From the NCBI RefSeq assembly GCF_963576675.1, contig NC_088918.1, positions 43,433,501 to 43,497,500 of the forward strand: 64,000 nt of DNA. Direction: 5' to 3'. Source of the DNA: Euphorbia lathyris. Lineage: Eukaryota; Streptophyta; Magnoliopsida; Malpighiales; Euphorbiaceae. The position numbers and the translations under genes were made by a program. This document shows, in pieces, positions 1 through 11,996 of this stretch. The notes beneath the pieces were generated by a model. It saw only the letters and a list, made by a program, of their open reading frames with translations, was not told where the DNA came from and searched no databases. The stretch's first letter is position 1. Every line of letters begins with the position of its first letter.

Positions 1-1
1 T

Positions 2-985
2 GCAAGCTATATGAACTTTAAACTGTTTCAAATGGATGTTAAGAGTGCATTCCTTAATGGAGTTATAAACGAGGAAGTTTATGTTAATCAGCCTCCAGGG
101 TTTGAGGATCCTAAAATCCCAAACCACGTTTATAAGCTCAAAAAGGCTCTGTATGGCCTCAAGCAAGCACCACGTGCTTGGTATGAGAGGCTGACCAGTT
201 TCCTGCTGACTAGAAATTATGTCAGAGGTAAAGCTGATACAGCCTTATTCATTAAGAGGAAGGGTAAAGATACCCTGCTGGCTCAAATATATGTTGATGA
301 CATTATTTTTGGTGCCACTAACGAGTCAATGTGCAAGGAATTTAGTAAGCAGATGCAGACTGAGTTTGAAATGTCAATGATGGGAGAACTCAATTTCTTC
401 CTTGGACTTCAAATCAAACAAGGGAAAAATGACATCTTCATCAGTCAAACTAAGTATGCTAAGGAGATATTGAAGAAGTATGAACTTGAGAATTGTAAGT
501 CAATATCTACCCCAATGGGCACTGACACTGTCCTCTGCGCTAATGAGAATGGTAAGTCAGTAGACAGCAGATTGTACCGAGGTATGATTGGTTCTCTACT
601 TTACTTAACTGCTAGTAGGCCGGACATTCAGTTCTCGGTATGTTATTGTGCTAGATATAAATCTAACCCTAAGGAATCTCATTACATAGCTGTAAAAAGA
701 ATCCTTAGATATTTGCAAGGCTCAGTGAATGCAGGTTTGTGGTATCCCAATACTCATGACTTCACACTCATTGGATACACTGACGCTGACTACGGACGAG
801 ACAAGCTTGAACGAAAAAGCACCTCAGGAGGATGCCACTTCCTTGGGAGCTGTCTTGTGTCCTGGTTCAGCAAGAAGCAGGCGTCGATAGCCATGTCAAC
901 CACTGAAGCTGAGTACGTTGCTGCTGGAAGCTGTGTTGCTCAAGTCCTATGGATTCTAATAAAAAATTTAACATATTTCCATTAA
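2..985 (+). CDS. pol: Sirevirus (Ty1/copia) reverse transcriptase-RNase H fragment, Sire-A
   Basis: This is the RT and RNase H end of a copia polyprotein, which copies element RNA into DNA. The frame is already open at base 2, so the protein continues left of the window. It shows the copia RT start (FQMDVKSAFLNG), the catalytic YVDD (about residues 93-96), a typical RT end and the RNase H core (KSTSGG, then TTEAEYVAA). The wording, including MSMMGELNFFLGLQ and MIGSLLYLTASRPDI, is that of the Sirevirus/SIRE lineage. Homology stops at 955 just after a conserved CTATGGATT. The last codons and the stop at 983-985 come from the neighbouring copia B LTR, so about 100 C-terminal residues are missing. 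No nonsense codon lies within the retained part. Confidence 0.93.
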   Translation, partial: ASYMNFKLFQMDVKSAFLNGVINEEVYVNQPPGFEDPKIPNHVYKLKKALYGLKQAPRAWYERLTSFLLTRNYVRGKADTALFIKRKGKDTLLAQIYVDDIIFGATNESMCKEFSKQMQTEFEMSMMGELNFFLGLQIKQGKNDIFISQTKYAKEILKKYELENCKSISTPMGTDTVLCANENGKSVDSRLYRGMIGSLLYLTASRPDIQFSVCYCARYKSNPKESHYIAVKRILRYLQGSVNAGLWYPNTHDFTLIGYTDADYGRDKLERKSTSGGCHFLGSCLVSWFSKKQASIAMSTTEAEYVAAGSCVAQVLWILIKNLTYFH

Positions 986-2748
986 CCCCAAGATCCGTTA
1001 ACCGTTATTTCATACAAAGAGGGATAAGAAGAAATACCTTTTAGATGTTCTATCTACCGTTGCAAACGAAGTGCCCACAACTCTTACTTCGAGTTCCCGA
1101 GCACAAAACAAAACAACAGAAGATTAAGTTAGAATCAACCGTTTATTAACAACCAAAGTAGATTGTCTCTAATTAATCAACACAAGATCAAGGATAAAGA
1201 GAAAGAGATGAAAATCAATTGAACGGAAGGAAGCGGTGAAATCTCGTCCTCGGCTAGGGGGTTCGAATTCTCTCTCCTGGAATCAATAGTGAATATCGAA
1301 AATCACATAGGGGGGTATTTATAATCTCTCTTGTATCTAATCCCTAGTTAGATAGAATTAGGTTACTGAATAGGAATTCAATTCGGAATAGAATTCTTAA
1401 TTATTATCTATTAATATATCTAAATATAAAAGATAATAATAATAACCTTATTGGATAATAATGGGAGTAATTTAATCTAATTAAAACTCCTAACTTATTT
1501 ATCCTTTAATTAATTTAATTCACAATCCCAATCTAATTAGAATTGATAAAATCAAATTAATTATTTATGTATCTAATATACATAAATTTCGACCCCCCTT
1601 TGGTAATTGGGCCTTATTGGGCTCAATTGGGCTTCCGTCAATTAATTAGCATTTGTCTCTCTTTTGGGTTCCAAGTCTTATGTGTGACCCATTAGGTTCT
1701 TATTGCTTCTAGCCGTTTTCAAATTTATTAATTAATTTTCAAAGAATTATATTTAATCTTTGCATAACGGAATGATGTTTAGAGTATGTGATTAGCAAGT
1801 CCGTAATCATTCCCCTAGAGCTATAAGAAGATAGGTTGATTCTGTCGTTGACCTTTCCGTATTAGTTACGGTATAATTCGATCCTTTATCAACTACGTCC
1901 TTGAACTGAATTTTATGACTATGGGTAATGTCAAGTCACATATAGCGAGACGTTCGTTTTACTTGTTCTGGCCGAGTCAACTCCAATTAGATAGGTTAAG
2001 AGAAATCTCATTTCATTCTTAAGCTATCACCTTGCAAGGATTTAGAGTCAAGACTTCCACAAGCGATCCATGGACATATCTCCCATTTATCGGGAGTGAT
2101 AATTGCTCAATCCAATGTATAACGATCCCGCAATCACTTCCTGTGATACCCAACGTCTGCTATTCACACCCCAGAGTCATCTCTATTAAGGATCGTGTTA
2201 CAACAGAGTCAAAGCGTCACATTCCGCAATCCAGAATACCAATTAACATTCCTTTGAGTTTGAGGATTATTTATACCTATTAATACCAATGAGATGAACA
2301 GGTGATAAGGAAGAATCTACCCATCCTATTATCTCAAGTTGGGTCCCCAATCCTAATGAACTACTTTTCATCGGATCCATGTAACTGTCCAGATATCTAT
2401 ATATATGAAGCTTGTGAGATCAGCTTTCTGTCGGACAGAAGACATTGTTACATGCAAGTCTCAACCGCGATATGTCAATCCTAAACATATTGCTTGACTT
2501 TGGGTGGTTTTAAGTTTATTAGTTTATTATAAAGTTTCGTCTCACTTCATGCTTGTATGAACACTTTATAATCACTTTAAATGAACTTACAGATTTCCTT
2601 TTATTAGACTTTATTTAGTGCTTAAAAGGGATTGCGTTTATATAGTTATAAAACATATATCTCATTAAAACAAATGATATAAAGAACACTTCATTTACAT
2701 TAAGTTTGTATCCTAGAACAATTGTCTATAGGACACTAAACCCTAACA
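959..2748 (-). repeat. 3' LTR of copia B (about 1.79 kb, outer end clipped)
   Basis: On the minus strand the LTR starts TGTTAGGGTTTAGTG at 2748 directly after the polypurine tract, and it matches the copia C and D LTRs along its length. A TATA box (TATAAATA on the minus strand, 1316-1323) lies where those of copies C and D lie. The U5 end stops at a run of T before the final stretch ending in CAACA, so about 33 bp are missing at the Sire-A border. Small open frames inside it are not conserved between copies and are not genes. Confidence 0.88.
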
Positions 2749-2764
2749 TACTCCCACTTGGACT
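2749..2764 (-). other. Polypurine tract of copia B
   Basis: On the minus strand AGTCCAAGTGGGAGTA directly precedes the LTR start TGTTAGGG. The same purine-rich word precedes the LTRs of copia C (ending 48176) and copia D (ending 59269). In this class of element it primes plus-strand DNA synthesis. Confidence 0.75.
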
Positions 2765-5700
2765 AAAGCCAATTGTTTCTATAACTTATCCCAGTAGAAG
2801 TTAGATGACGATCATGTACTTTATGGGTTAAGGGCTTTATCAACGGATCTGCAACGTTGTCCTCTGTAGGTACTCTTTCTATTCTCACATCTCCTCTTCC
2901 CACAATTTCTCTTATAATGTGGTATCGCTTTAGGTAATGCTTGGATGCATTATGAGACCGTGGTTCCTTTGCTTGCGCAATGGCTCCATTGTTATCACAG
3001 TACAGTGCAATGGGATTTACAATGTCAGGCACCACACCAAGTTCAGTAATGAACTTTCTAATCCAAACTACTTCCTTTGCTGCTTCCGCAGCAACGATAT
3101 ACTCTGACTCGGTCGTAGAGAAAGCTACGCTTCCTTGCTTGGAACTCTTCCAGCTGACCGCGCCCCCATTCAAGATAAACAGGTATCCTGATTGGGATTT
3201 AAAATCATTCTCATCTGTGAGATGACTTGCATCTGAAAATCCTTCTATTTTCAGATCCCCTTCTCCATACACTAGGAACATATCTTTAGTTCTTCTCAAG
3301 TACTTAAGAATGTTTTTTACGGCAATCCAGTGCTCGTCTCCCGGATTTCCTTGGTAACGACTCGTTATACTTAACGCGAATGCTACGTCAGGTCTAGTGC
3401 ATAGCATAGCATACATAATCGAATCGATTGCGCTGGCGTACGGGACGACAGCCATGCGCTTCTTATCATCATCGGTTTTAGGACATTGATGATTGTTTAA
3501 CTTTACTCCATGTAGCATGGGTAAGTTACCTCATTTCGATTCAAGCATGCTAAACCTCTTTAGCACCTTTTCGATGTATGTAGCCTGTGAAAGACCAAGC
3601 AGTCTTCGTGATCTATCTCTGTAGATCTTTATACCAAGTATATAAGCTGCTTCACCGAGGTCTTTCATTGAGAAGTTACCAGATAACTAAACTTTTACCG
3701 ACTGTAGTAGAGCTACGTCATTTCCCATTAATAATATATCGTCCACATATAATATCAGGAATGCTATAGAGCTCCCACTTGCTTTCTTGTAAATGCAAGC
3801 TTCTTCACAATTTGTTCGAAACCAAATTGTTTCATGGTTTCGTCAAAACGCTTGTTCCAGCTTCTAGATTCTTGCTTGAGTCTATAAATGGATCTCTGAA
3901 GTTTGCAAACCTTGTTTGCATCTTTTGATATGAAACCTTCAGGTTGTATCATGTATACATCCTCAAGTAGGTTTCCGTTTAGGAAAGCTGTTTTCACATC
4001 CATTTGCCAAATCTCGTAATCGTAGTGAGCGGCAATAGCAAGCATTATTCTGATTGATTTGGACATAGCCACATGAGAGAAAGTTTCATCATAATCAATT
4101 TCTTGCTTCTGACGATATCCTTTCGCTACTAACCTAGCTTTGTAGGTGCTAACCTTTCCATCCATGTCAGTCTTCTTTTTGAAGATCCATCTGCACCCAA
4201 TGGGTTTTATCCCTTCGGGTGGATCAACCAAAGTCCACACTTGGTTGGTATACATGGAATCCATTTCAGAATCCATGGCTTCAAGCCATGCTTTAGAATC
4301 TGGACTGTTAAGAGCCTCTTCGTAGTTTTCGGGTTCGTCGTCTAACACGGGAACCTCATTATCATCTCCCACTAGAAAACCATATCTAATAGGGAGTTCA
4401 CGAACTCTTTATGATCTACGAAGGGGTGGCACTTGAGTCTTATCTAATGGGACTGCATCGGGTTCCTCAACCGCTTCTGTTGTTTCAGTTGGTGTTTCTT
4501 ATTCTTGAACTTCATCAAGTTCAATCATGCTTCCCTTTTCTGTGTCTTCGAGAAACTCTTTCTCTAAGAAGGTTGCGTGCTTGGATACTATTACTTTCTG
4601 ATCATCTGGATGATAGAAGTAATATCCCACAGTTTCCTTTGGGTATCCAATGAAGAAACATTTATCAGATTTAGAATCTAGTTTGTCGGACGCAATGCGT
4701 TTGACATATGCTGAACAACCCCATACTCTCATGAATGAGAACAAGGGTTTCCTACCAACGAACAATTCATATGGTGTGGAACTAGCGGATTTAGTTGGTA
4801 CTCGATTTAGGGTGAAGAGGGCGGTTTCTAAGGCGTAGCCCCAGAATGTCTTTGGAAGTAATTCTATGCTCATCATGGATCGTGCCATATCTAGTAAGGT
4901 ACGGTTTCTCCTCTCGGATACACCATTGTGTTGTGGTGTATAGGGAGGTGTCCATTGTGAGCATATCCCACATTCAGTTAGATAATTCAGAAAATCATCT
5001 GAAAGATATTCGCCACCTCGATCAGATCGAAGTGTCTTTATTTTCTTTCCTAATTGATTTTCTACTTCATTCTTGAAGCATTTGAATTTCTCAAAAGCTT
5101 CAAATTTGTGCTTCATCAAGTAGATATAACCATATCAGGTATGGTCGTCTATGAAGCTTATGAAGTATCTGAATCCTCCTCCTGCTTGGACTGACATAGG
5201 ACCGCATACATCTGAATGAATGAGTCCTAGAGTGTCTGATACACGCTCACCTTTATTGCTAAAGGGTGTCTTTGTCATTTTACCTTTTAAACATGCTTCG
5301 CATGTTTCCAATGATTCAGGATCAATTGAATTTATAAGCCCATCTTGATGTAGCTTAAGCATGCGTCTTTTGTTTATATGGCCTAAACGACAATGCCACA
5401 AGTAAGTTGAATTATCTAGCTTATGTCTTTTGGTATCAATTGCGAAAACAGAAATTGTGTCATCTAACACATAAATCCCATTTTGTGATATTCCTGAAAA
5501 ATAGAAGATCGAATCTCTATAAATTCGCAGCGTTTGTCTTTTATTGAAATATGAAAACCGTCGTCAACAAGACGGCTAATAGAAATAATGTTACGAGACA
5601 TTTGTGGAACGTATAAACAGTTCCTTAATTCTATTACAAGCCCAGAGGGCAAATTTAAAACATAATCTCCAATTGCGAGGGCGGCAACTCTTGCTCCATT

Positions 5701-6300
5701 TCCTACTCGCAAGTTTATGCTTCCTTTCTTTAATTCTTTAGTCCGATTTAGTTCCTGCATATTTGTACAAATATGAGATCCACATCCGGTATCAAGTACC
5801 CAAGATTCAGACTGTGAAATTGTATTTATTTCAATATAGAACATACCAGATGTTGAAGTCCCGGCTTCTCCCTTCTTGAGGGTAGCTAGGTACAATAAAC
5901 AATTTCTCCTCCAATGTCCCACTTCACCACAATAGTGGCACTTGCCTTTGGGCTTCTTTAATTCCTTTCCCCTCGTTTCGGTGAGCATTGCCTCCTTGCC
6001 TTTCTTAGGATGGTTCGGATCGGGAGATATCCCTTTCCTTTTCTTTGATACTTCAAGGCTTGGTATCTCCTCGTTTTCTATTATATTGGGCTCGACTGTC
6101 TCGAGCATATTTGCAAGCTCTTCAAGAGAGGTTTGCAAGCCACTCGTTTGGTAGTTCATGATGAACTCCGAGTAACTCTCGGGGAGGGACTGAAGAAGTA
6201 AGTTCTCACTTAGTTCACGGTCCATCGCATCTCCAATACTAGAAAACTTGGTGATAAGGCTGATCATCTTGGCATAATGTGCCATTATAGATGTGCCCAC
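2763..6300 (-). pseudogene. pol: Broken gag-C/protease/integrase/RT/RNase H of copia B
   Basis: Read right to left: gag C-terminus with a zinc knuckle (CHYCGEVGHWRRNC), protease (SWVLDTGCGSH), integrase zinc finger and catalytic core (SDVCGPM, RSDRGGEYLS, HNGVSERRN), then RT with YVDD at 3738-3749 and RNase H ending at 2763. Pieces are 6300-5464, 5470-5135, 5119-4499, 4372-3764 and 3518-2763. They are separated by frameshifts near 5490 and 3780-3520, and by nonsense codons including one at about 5133 and one near 4497. Motifs are nearly all retained, so decay is by scattered point changes. The element cannot make a full polyprotein. Confidence 0.92.
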
Positions 6301-6672
6301 CTACATCTTGCATCTATATAACTGCTTTGTTATTTCGAAGCGTTCGCACCGAGTTTGATTCACAAATAACTCTTTTAGGTGCTTGACCATGGAATAGGCA
6401 TCCATATCTGCATGTAGTTGCCTTTTTACTTCCGGTGTCATAGATGCAAGTATGATGTCTCCCGCTTGATCGTCATCAGCCTTATGCTTCAAGTAAGCAT
6501 AAAATTCTTGGTAGGGAGCATCATCCGTTGGGTAAGGGGGTATCCGTGTATCAAGTACATACCCTTTCCTTTCGAACTTCAAAACAATTTTGAGGTTATG
6601 AAACCAGTCGGTGAAGTTTGAACCATTCAACTTGTTATCGGTAAGTATGTTTTGCAGATTGGTGTTAGTCAT
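6301..6672 (-). pseudogene. gag: Gag N-terminal part of copia B
   Basis: The open frame begins at an ATG at 6672 on the minus strand and gives 123 residues of copia capsid (LNGSNFTDWFHNLKIVLKF near the start). It stops at 6301-6303, where copia D has a His codon. The next piece continues in register, so the stop is a point change rather than a natural end. The gag protein of this family forms the particle shell. The start is supported by the same ATG in copia D at 55349, about 1.65 kb after that element's primer site. Confidence 0.88.
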
Positions 6673-7251
6673 GATTTTAAGAGTGTTTAATTAAACCTGA
6701 GAGTGAGAAAGAGTAAACGTATGTTATTCATTTGCTTTAAAGTATATCAATCTAAAATTTATAGGCCTTTTAGTTTATTTTAGATTGCTCCCACTATTTT
6801 GCCAAATTAATAGCCCTCCATATCAATTCGAAGAATTTCACAAATCCTTTAGTGAGCTAGGATCCTAACTCCTGAGATTTCGCCTTGAGTTTGCTCAACA
6901 AGCTAGTCTCATTCGTTAGGTAGATTCATGTAATCAATCACATCTTTAATGTGATTCCTAGGTTATTAGGTTACTAACCACATTAGTAACTAATATGCTA
7001 TTCACATTAATCCCAACCATATTGCCCATTAGTTTATGACAACATGAGTTTGTTCATCCAATTATCATAATCTAATTTAAGTATTACCCCATATTCATGA
7101 AAAGTGATTTTCGATAATTCAGGTGTTACCGTAAGACCCCGAGCTTGAGTTTGCTCAACAACCCAAAGGCCCCCAGTACTGCCGGCTGAATTATAATATT
7201 AGGGAGGGGCAACCGATTTTAATAACTTGTTTATTTACTTAACTTTTAATG
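6673..7251 (-). other. Untranslated leader remnant of copia B
   Basis: No gene. On the opposite strand the stretch matches the copia D leader at about 54775-55348, including the segment near 54811-54870. The match ends at about 7251, inside a TTAAT-rich word, where Tat1 gag homology begins. This marks the breakpoint between the two truncated elements. Confidence 0.7.
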
Positions 7252-7676
7252 ACGGGAGTCAGGACTTTTATAACTTGAAGAATTGTTTATCGGCAACGGC
7301 TTTGCCTTTGAGATTCCGGCTCCCTGACATGAAAAAGTTCGATGGAACTGGGGATCCCACTGCCCACATGAATCAGTATGTCACTATAATGAAGCACACG
7401 ATCCTAACTGAGGATCAAGTCTTGGGACTTTTTAACACTTACCTAGAGGGGGCTGCCCTCACATGGTTTCATGCATTGCCGATGGTAACGAAGAGGGATT
7501 GGAAGGAATTAGCGAAGTCATTCATCGCTCAGTATAGCTTCAATACCATGCTTGAGGTCACTTTGAAAGAGCTAGAGAGCACTAAGCAGCAGACTGGGGA
7601 GTCATTTTCCGATTTTGTAAGGAGATGGAGGGCCAAGGCCACGGTTATGAAACAAAAGCCGCTTGAGCAGGATTAG
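7252..7676 (+). pseudogene. gag: Tat1 gag, first capsid module (5' truncated)
   Basis: This is the first of four capsid-like modules in Tat1. It shows the retrotransposon-gag signature: MKKFDGTGDPTAHMNQY, then EGAALTWFHALP, W..L...F and SFSDFVRRWR. The frame is open leftwards into copia B leader, so the original start is lost and the apparent Met at 7227 belongs to copia B. It ends at a TAG (7674-7676) that is a single nonsense change, because the same frame continues from 7677 without a gap. As family knowledge, this domain assembles the particle. Confidence 0.88.
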
Positions 7677-7682
7677 ATCCGA

Positions 7683-10600
7683 ATGGTAGTCGGTAACACA
7701 TTGCCGTATATTAAGAATGAGTTGCGGTATATGCCTTTTACCAATTTCAATCAGATGTATAGCTGTGCCTTGACCGTTGAGGGGGATGGAGAGCCGAAGA
7801 AAGCGTATACCAAGTGGACAAAGTCTGGATATAGTGCCGGAGGGCCAAGTGCGAGTACAGACTCTGCTGCAGTAAAAGTGCTTGATCTTAATGCTATCGA
7901 AAAGAGGCGGTTCGCCAAGTTTGATCAGACTTACGCAAAGGTTTTTGAACGTTTGCAGAAAAAGGGATTGTTGAAAGCCCTTACCCCTTATAATAAAGCT
8001 CCACCTACTCCGCAGATACAGGCTAGAGGGTATTGTGAGTTCCACAGCAGTTATGGGCATACAATTGAGAATTGTGAGAGGCTGAAACACGAAATCCAAG
8101 ATTTAATCGAGGAGAAAAAGATAGCTGATCCTTCGTCAGCGAACCCTTCCACTAGGCGTAATCCATTGCCTAATCATAGGGTGAGCATGATCGGAGTTGG
8201 TTTGACAGAACGTGTAGTGATGGAATCCTTCGAGGAGAGCGTAGAGGAGTTGTTGGACTCCGACGAAAAGAGCAATGTAGGAAATGGTATATATGTGTCC
8301 TTCCTTGGCGAGGAACAGAAGGATGAACTAATGGATGAAGGGTTGGATGGTGGAGCACCGTATGATAAAGATAGTGCCGAAGAGACCGGAGAAGGGTCGT
8401 CTCGAACTATTGTGCCTAATTTGGGTCTGTTTAGTGGAGGGGGAAATCCCGAGGTGCACTTGCGTGAATATATGCGCGACATGTTTGTTGAATCCTTTGG
8501 GGTGGACGAGATTGCTCAGTGGTTTCACCATTCGCTGATAGGCGAGCCTTTGGGGTGGTTTCACTCATTACCCGACTCTTGCAAGTATGATTGGGATCAA
8601 TTGTCAGATCTATTTCTAGAAAAGTATCGAAGAGCTGAGGACAGGACTGCAGAGCCCTTTGCGATGCAGATCAGACCTATCAAGCATCCGCTACCGAGGG
8701 TCAGTAAGTATAATGGCAACAAAGATCCGATGGAACACCTTCATTTCTACTTGTCGGCCATGGCGCCCTTGGGTTTTAAGGAAGAAGAGATCACCAGCTT
8801 GTTCTGTAATTCATTGATGGGTGAGCCGTTGATGTGGTATATGTCACTTCCGATGTATGTTAAGACCGATTGGGCGGAAATGACGAAGAGGTTTATCAAA
8901 GAGTATACGGTATGGATGTTGGCGGATCAAACCCCGGACTCCCCCTCTTATGAAACGCCCGAGGCAGTGTTGGCAATGCCTAGGTATGGTGGATACCAGG
9001 ATCCTGTTGAGCATGCGAGGTTATTCCGCAACCATATGTACGACGCCGGATTCCCGCAATGTGAATTACATGAACATTTCCCAGAAACTTTAATGGGAGA
9101 AGCCTTGTTGTGGCACCAAGGCCTATCAGAGGAGGAAATGGGTCATTGGATACCTCTTAGGAATGCTTTTGTGGCGAGAAATGAGATGTATGTTCTATGG
9201 ACGGGATCCCTGGAAGATCTGGATAGGATCAGGCAATTCCCCGAGGAACCATTCGTGGATTATGCTAGGAGGTGGAGGCACCGGTATGAACAGTGTCACG
9301 AAACAATGAGTGATAAGGTGCAGCTTATGTGCATACAGAGAGGAGCTATTCCGTTGGCAGCTAGAAGGATGAGCAAAGTGTCCCTCCGAGATTACAATGA
9401 TCTGATAGGTTGGGATTTGTATGGATCAGCGGATCCTTTTTATTTGAATCCGAACGTTCCTCACGTTGTGGATTTAATGATTGTGGATATTTGGGAAAGT
9501 TCCTCGGACGAGGAAGATGCTAATCGGAGGATTCCTATCAATATTTGGGACGAATCGGATGAAGAGCCGGAAATCGCCGTCATGACAAGGTCAGGACGAG
9601 TGGCCGAGGGAAAGGCACCTATGGTTGAGACTGAGATAGGGGAAGGGTCGGCTCCTAAGCCCGATGACCAAGTTCTTGAGCAGTTGAAGAAGACACAAGC
9701 TAAGTCCACGGTGTGGGAAGTTTTATGCCATTCCAAGTACCATCGTGAGAACCTGATGAAAGAGCTGCAGAATTTGGTTTTTTCTACCGATACCGAACCG
9801 GCAGCACTAGTAGGGGCAATCATGGCTCGAAAGAAAACTGAAATCACGTTTACCGACGAGGATCTCCCAGAAGAAGGGAAGGCTCACAATAAGCCTTTGT
9901 ACATCCGAGCGGAAATCAACGGGAAGAAGACTAGCTGTGTGATGGTCGATGATGGATCGGCTATTAATGTCTGCCCGTTGAAACTCTTGTCTAAATTGGG
10001 AGTGGAAAGAGGAGACTTGACAGCCTCGAAAACTGTGATTAGGGCTTATGATGATAGCCGTAGGCATATTGAAGGAGTCTTTAAGGCCAAGTTGAAAGTG
10101 GGGCCGCATGAAGAAGAAACTGAGTTCACGGTGTTGGATATCCCGGTAACCTTTGCTGTATTGTTGGGACACCCATGGTTCCACAAGTTAGGAGGTGTGC
10201 CCTCCACGCTCCATCAGATGATCAAGTTCCCCTTCGGGGAGGAGATAGTGACAATTAGAGCTGAGAAATTGAGCTCGGTGGCCGCATTGGGAATTGAACC
10301 TCAACTTTTCTCCGGATTCCAAGTTTATGGGATCTACGAGTCTAGCATGACCACCGATGTGGTGAAGATGATGAAGGGAGGCTTCATCCCTGGTATGGGT
10401 TTGGGAGCACACAATCAAGGGTTGCCAGAATTTCTGGATTTCAAGAGTCAGAAAACTCGAAGGGGTTTAGGATATGAATTGGGAGGTCCGTCCAACGCAA
10501 GTTGTGAAGGAAAGGTGGGCCTAAGGAAGTATTTTGTGAACGAGGGGCACGGAAAGGTTTATTCGGGGACTCCCGAGTCATGGACTAGCACCGAAGGAAA

Positions 10601-11972
10601 GATTCTGCCAGGTTTTGAGATCTTCAATGATGTTGCCGACTGGGGCAAAGGAAAGGCGAGCTGCTTTGTCGAGGAGATTATGATGTTAGACTTGAATGCC
10701 GAGGAGCAAATCATCACTGTAGAAGTAACTGCAGGAGCGGGAAACGAGCCCAGTACCTCCAAAGCTTATGAGAAACCCGAGAACCCTGATGATGAAAATT
10801 GTATTACTGCTTTGTTTGAATCAGACGATGTAATCGCCAATACTATCAATGAAATGAATTCTGATTTTGCTTACTTGCTTGATGTTGATCGTGATCATTC
10901 TATGCATTCTCATCCATATAACATGCCTACATTTGAAATCAATACAATAGAAATGTCAACTTTCAATCTTGGCACGGATGAAAATCCTAAACTTATACAA
11001 ATTGCTCAAGAATTAACTATTGAAGAGAGGAAAGAATTTGAGAGAATAATAAAAAAATACGAAATAGTGTTTGCTTGGACATACGAAGACATGCCAGGAA
11101 TTGATCAATCAATCGTAACTCACCGCATTCTAACATATCCCGAGGCGAGGCCCGTAAAGCAGAAGCTCCGACGCATGAGACCAGAATGGGCAGATAAGAT
11201 CAGAGAAGAAGTGAAGAAGCAGTTAGAAGCAAGGTTCATCGAAGTAATCGACTATCCCCCTTGGGTCGCAAATGTGGTGCCCATCGCAAAGAAGGACAGC
11301 AAAGTAAGAATGTGTGTCGATTATAGAGATCTTAACAAAGCATGCCCGAAAGATGAGTTCACATTGCCCCATATTGACGTATTGATCGATAGTGCAGCAT
11401 CGAGCGTCTTACACACGAATGTGGATGGTTTCATGGGCTACATGCAAGTTCAGATGGCCGAGAAACGCAAAGCAAAAACCTTGTTCACAACTGAGTGGGG
11501 AACATACTGCTACAGGGTAATGTCGTTTGGTTTGAAGAATGCCGGGGCAACTTACCAGCGAATGGCTACAGCACTGTTCCATGATATGATACACAAGGAG
11601 GTAGAAGTTTATGTGGATGACATGATGGTCAAATCAGAGACGAGAGAGGGGCATTTTGCTGCACTCGAGAAGTTTTTGGCCCGAATTGCAGAATTCAAAC
11701 TAAGGTTAAACCCGAAGAAGTGCTTCTTCGGCGTTTCATCAGGGAAAATCTTAGGCTATATAATCGGAAACAAGGGAATTGAGGTAGATCCCGACAAAGT
11801 GAAGGCCATACAGGAAATGCCGGCACCGAAGAATGAGAAAGAAGTGAGAGGGTTTCTGGGGCAGGTTCAGTATATCAGTCGGTTCATAGCAAGACTCACC
11901 GCAATCTGCGAGCCCATATTTAAGTTGCTACGGAAAGATCAACCCACGATTTGGAATGATAAGTGTCAGTAA
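7683..11972 (+). pseudogene. gag-pol: Tat1 gag (modules 2-4), protease, G-patch-like, RT
   Basis: A 1429-codon open frame in register with the piece before and after it. It contains the end of gag module 1, a zinc knuckle (CEFHSSYGHTIENC, about 8032-8075), an acidic linker, and three more capsid-like modules at about 8411-8650, 8678-8940 and 8967-9420. These are followed by a protease-like core (MVDDGSAINVCPLK, about 9942-9985), a glycine-rich G-patch-like segment (about 10371-10480) and RT with YVDD at 11610-11621. It ends at a TAA (11970-11972), and a second in-frame TAG follows at 11988-11990. Both look like single-base nonsense changes. Translation would therefore stop before RNase H. Confidence 0.92.
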
Positions 11973-11996
11973 GCCTTAGAGAAGGTCTAGGACTAC

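Larger units (their letters stand above)
959..7251 (-). mobile_element. Angela-type Ty1/copia element B, truncated at both ends
   Basis: A minus-strand copia element with its 3' LTR at 959-2748, polypurine tract at 2749-2764, gag-pol from 6672 down to 2763 and a leader up to about 7251. It aligns throughout with copia D (51617-61099) on the other strand. It lacks its 5' LTR, its primer site and about 1 kb of leader, because homology stops at 7251 where Tat1 gag begins. The outer LTR end also lacks about 33 bp. Gag, integrase and RT wording is close to what I recall of barley BARE-1, placing it in the Angela group by recognition, not by a search. No target duplication could be confirmed. Confidence 0.88.

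Noticed and set aside
4411..5076. Plus-strand frames of 60-80 codons across copia B
   Set aside because: Shadows of integrase and RT coding on the minus strand; matching shadows occur opposite copia D.
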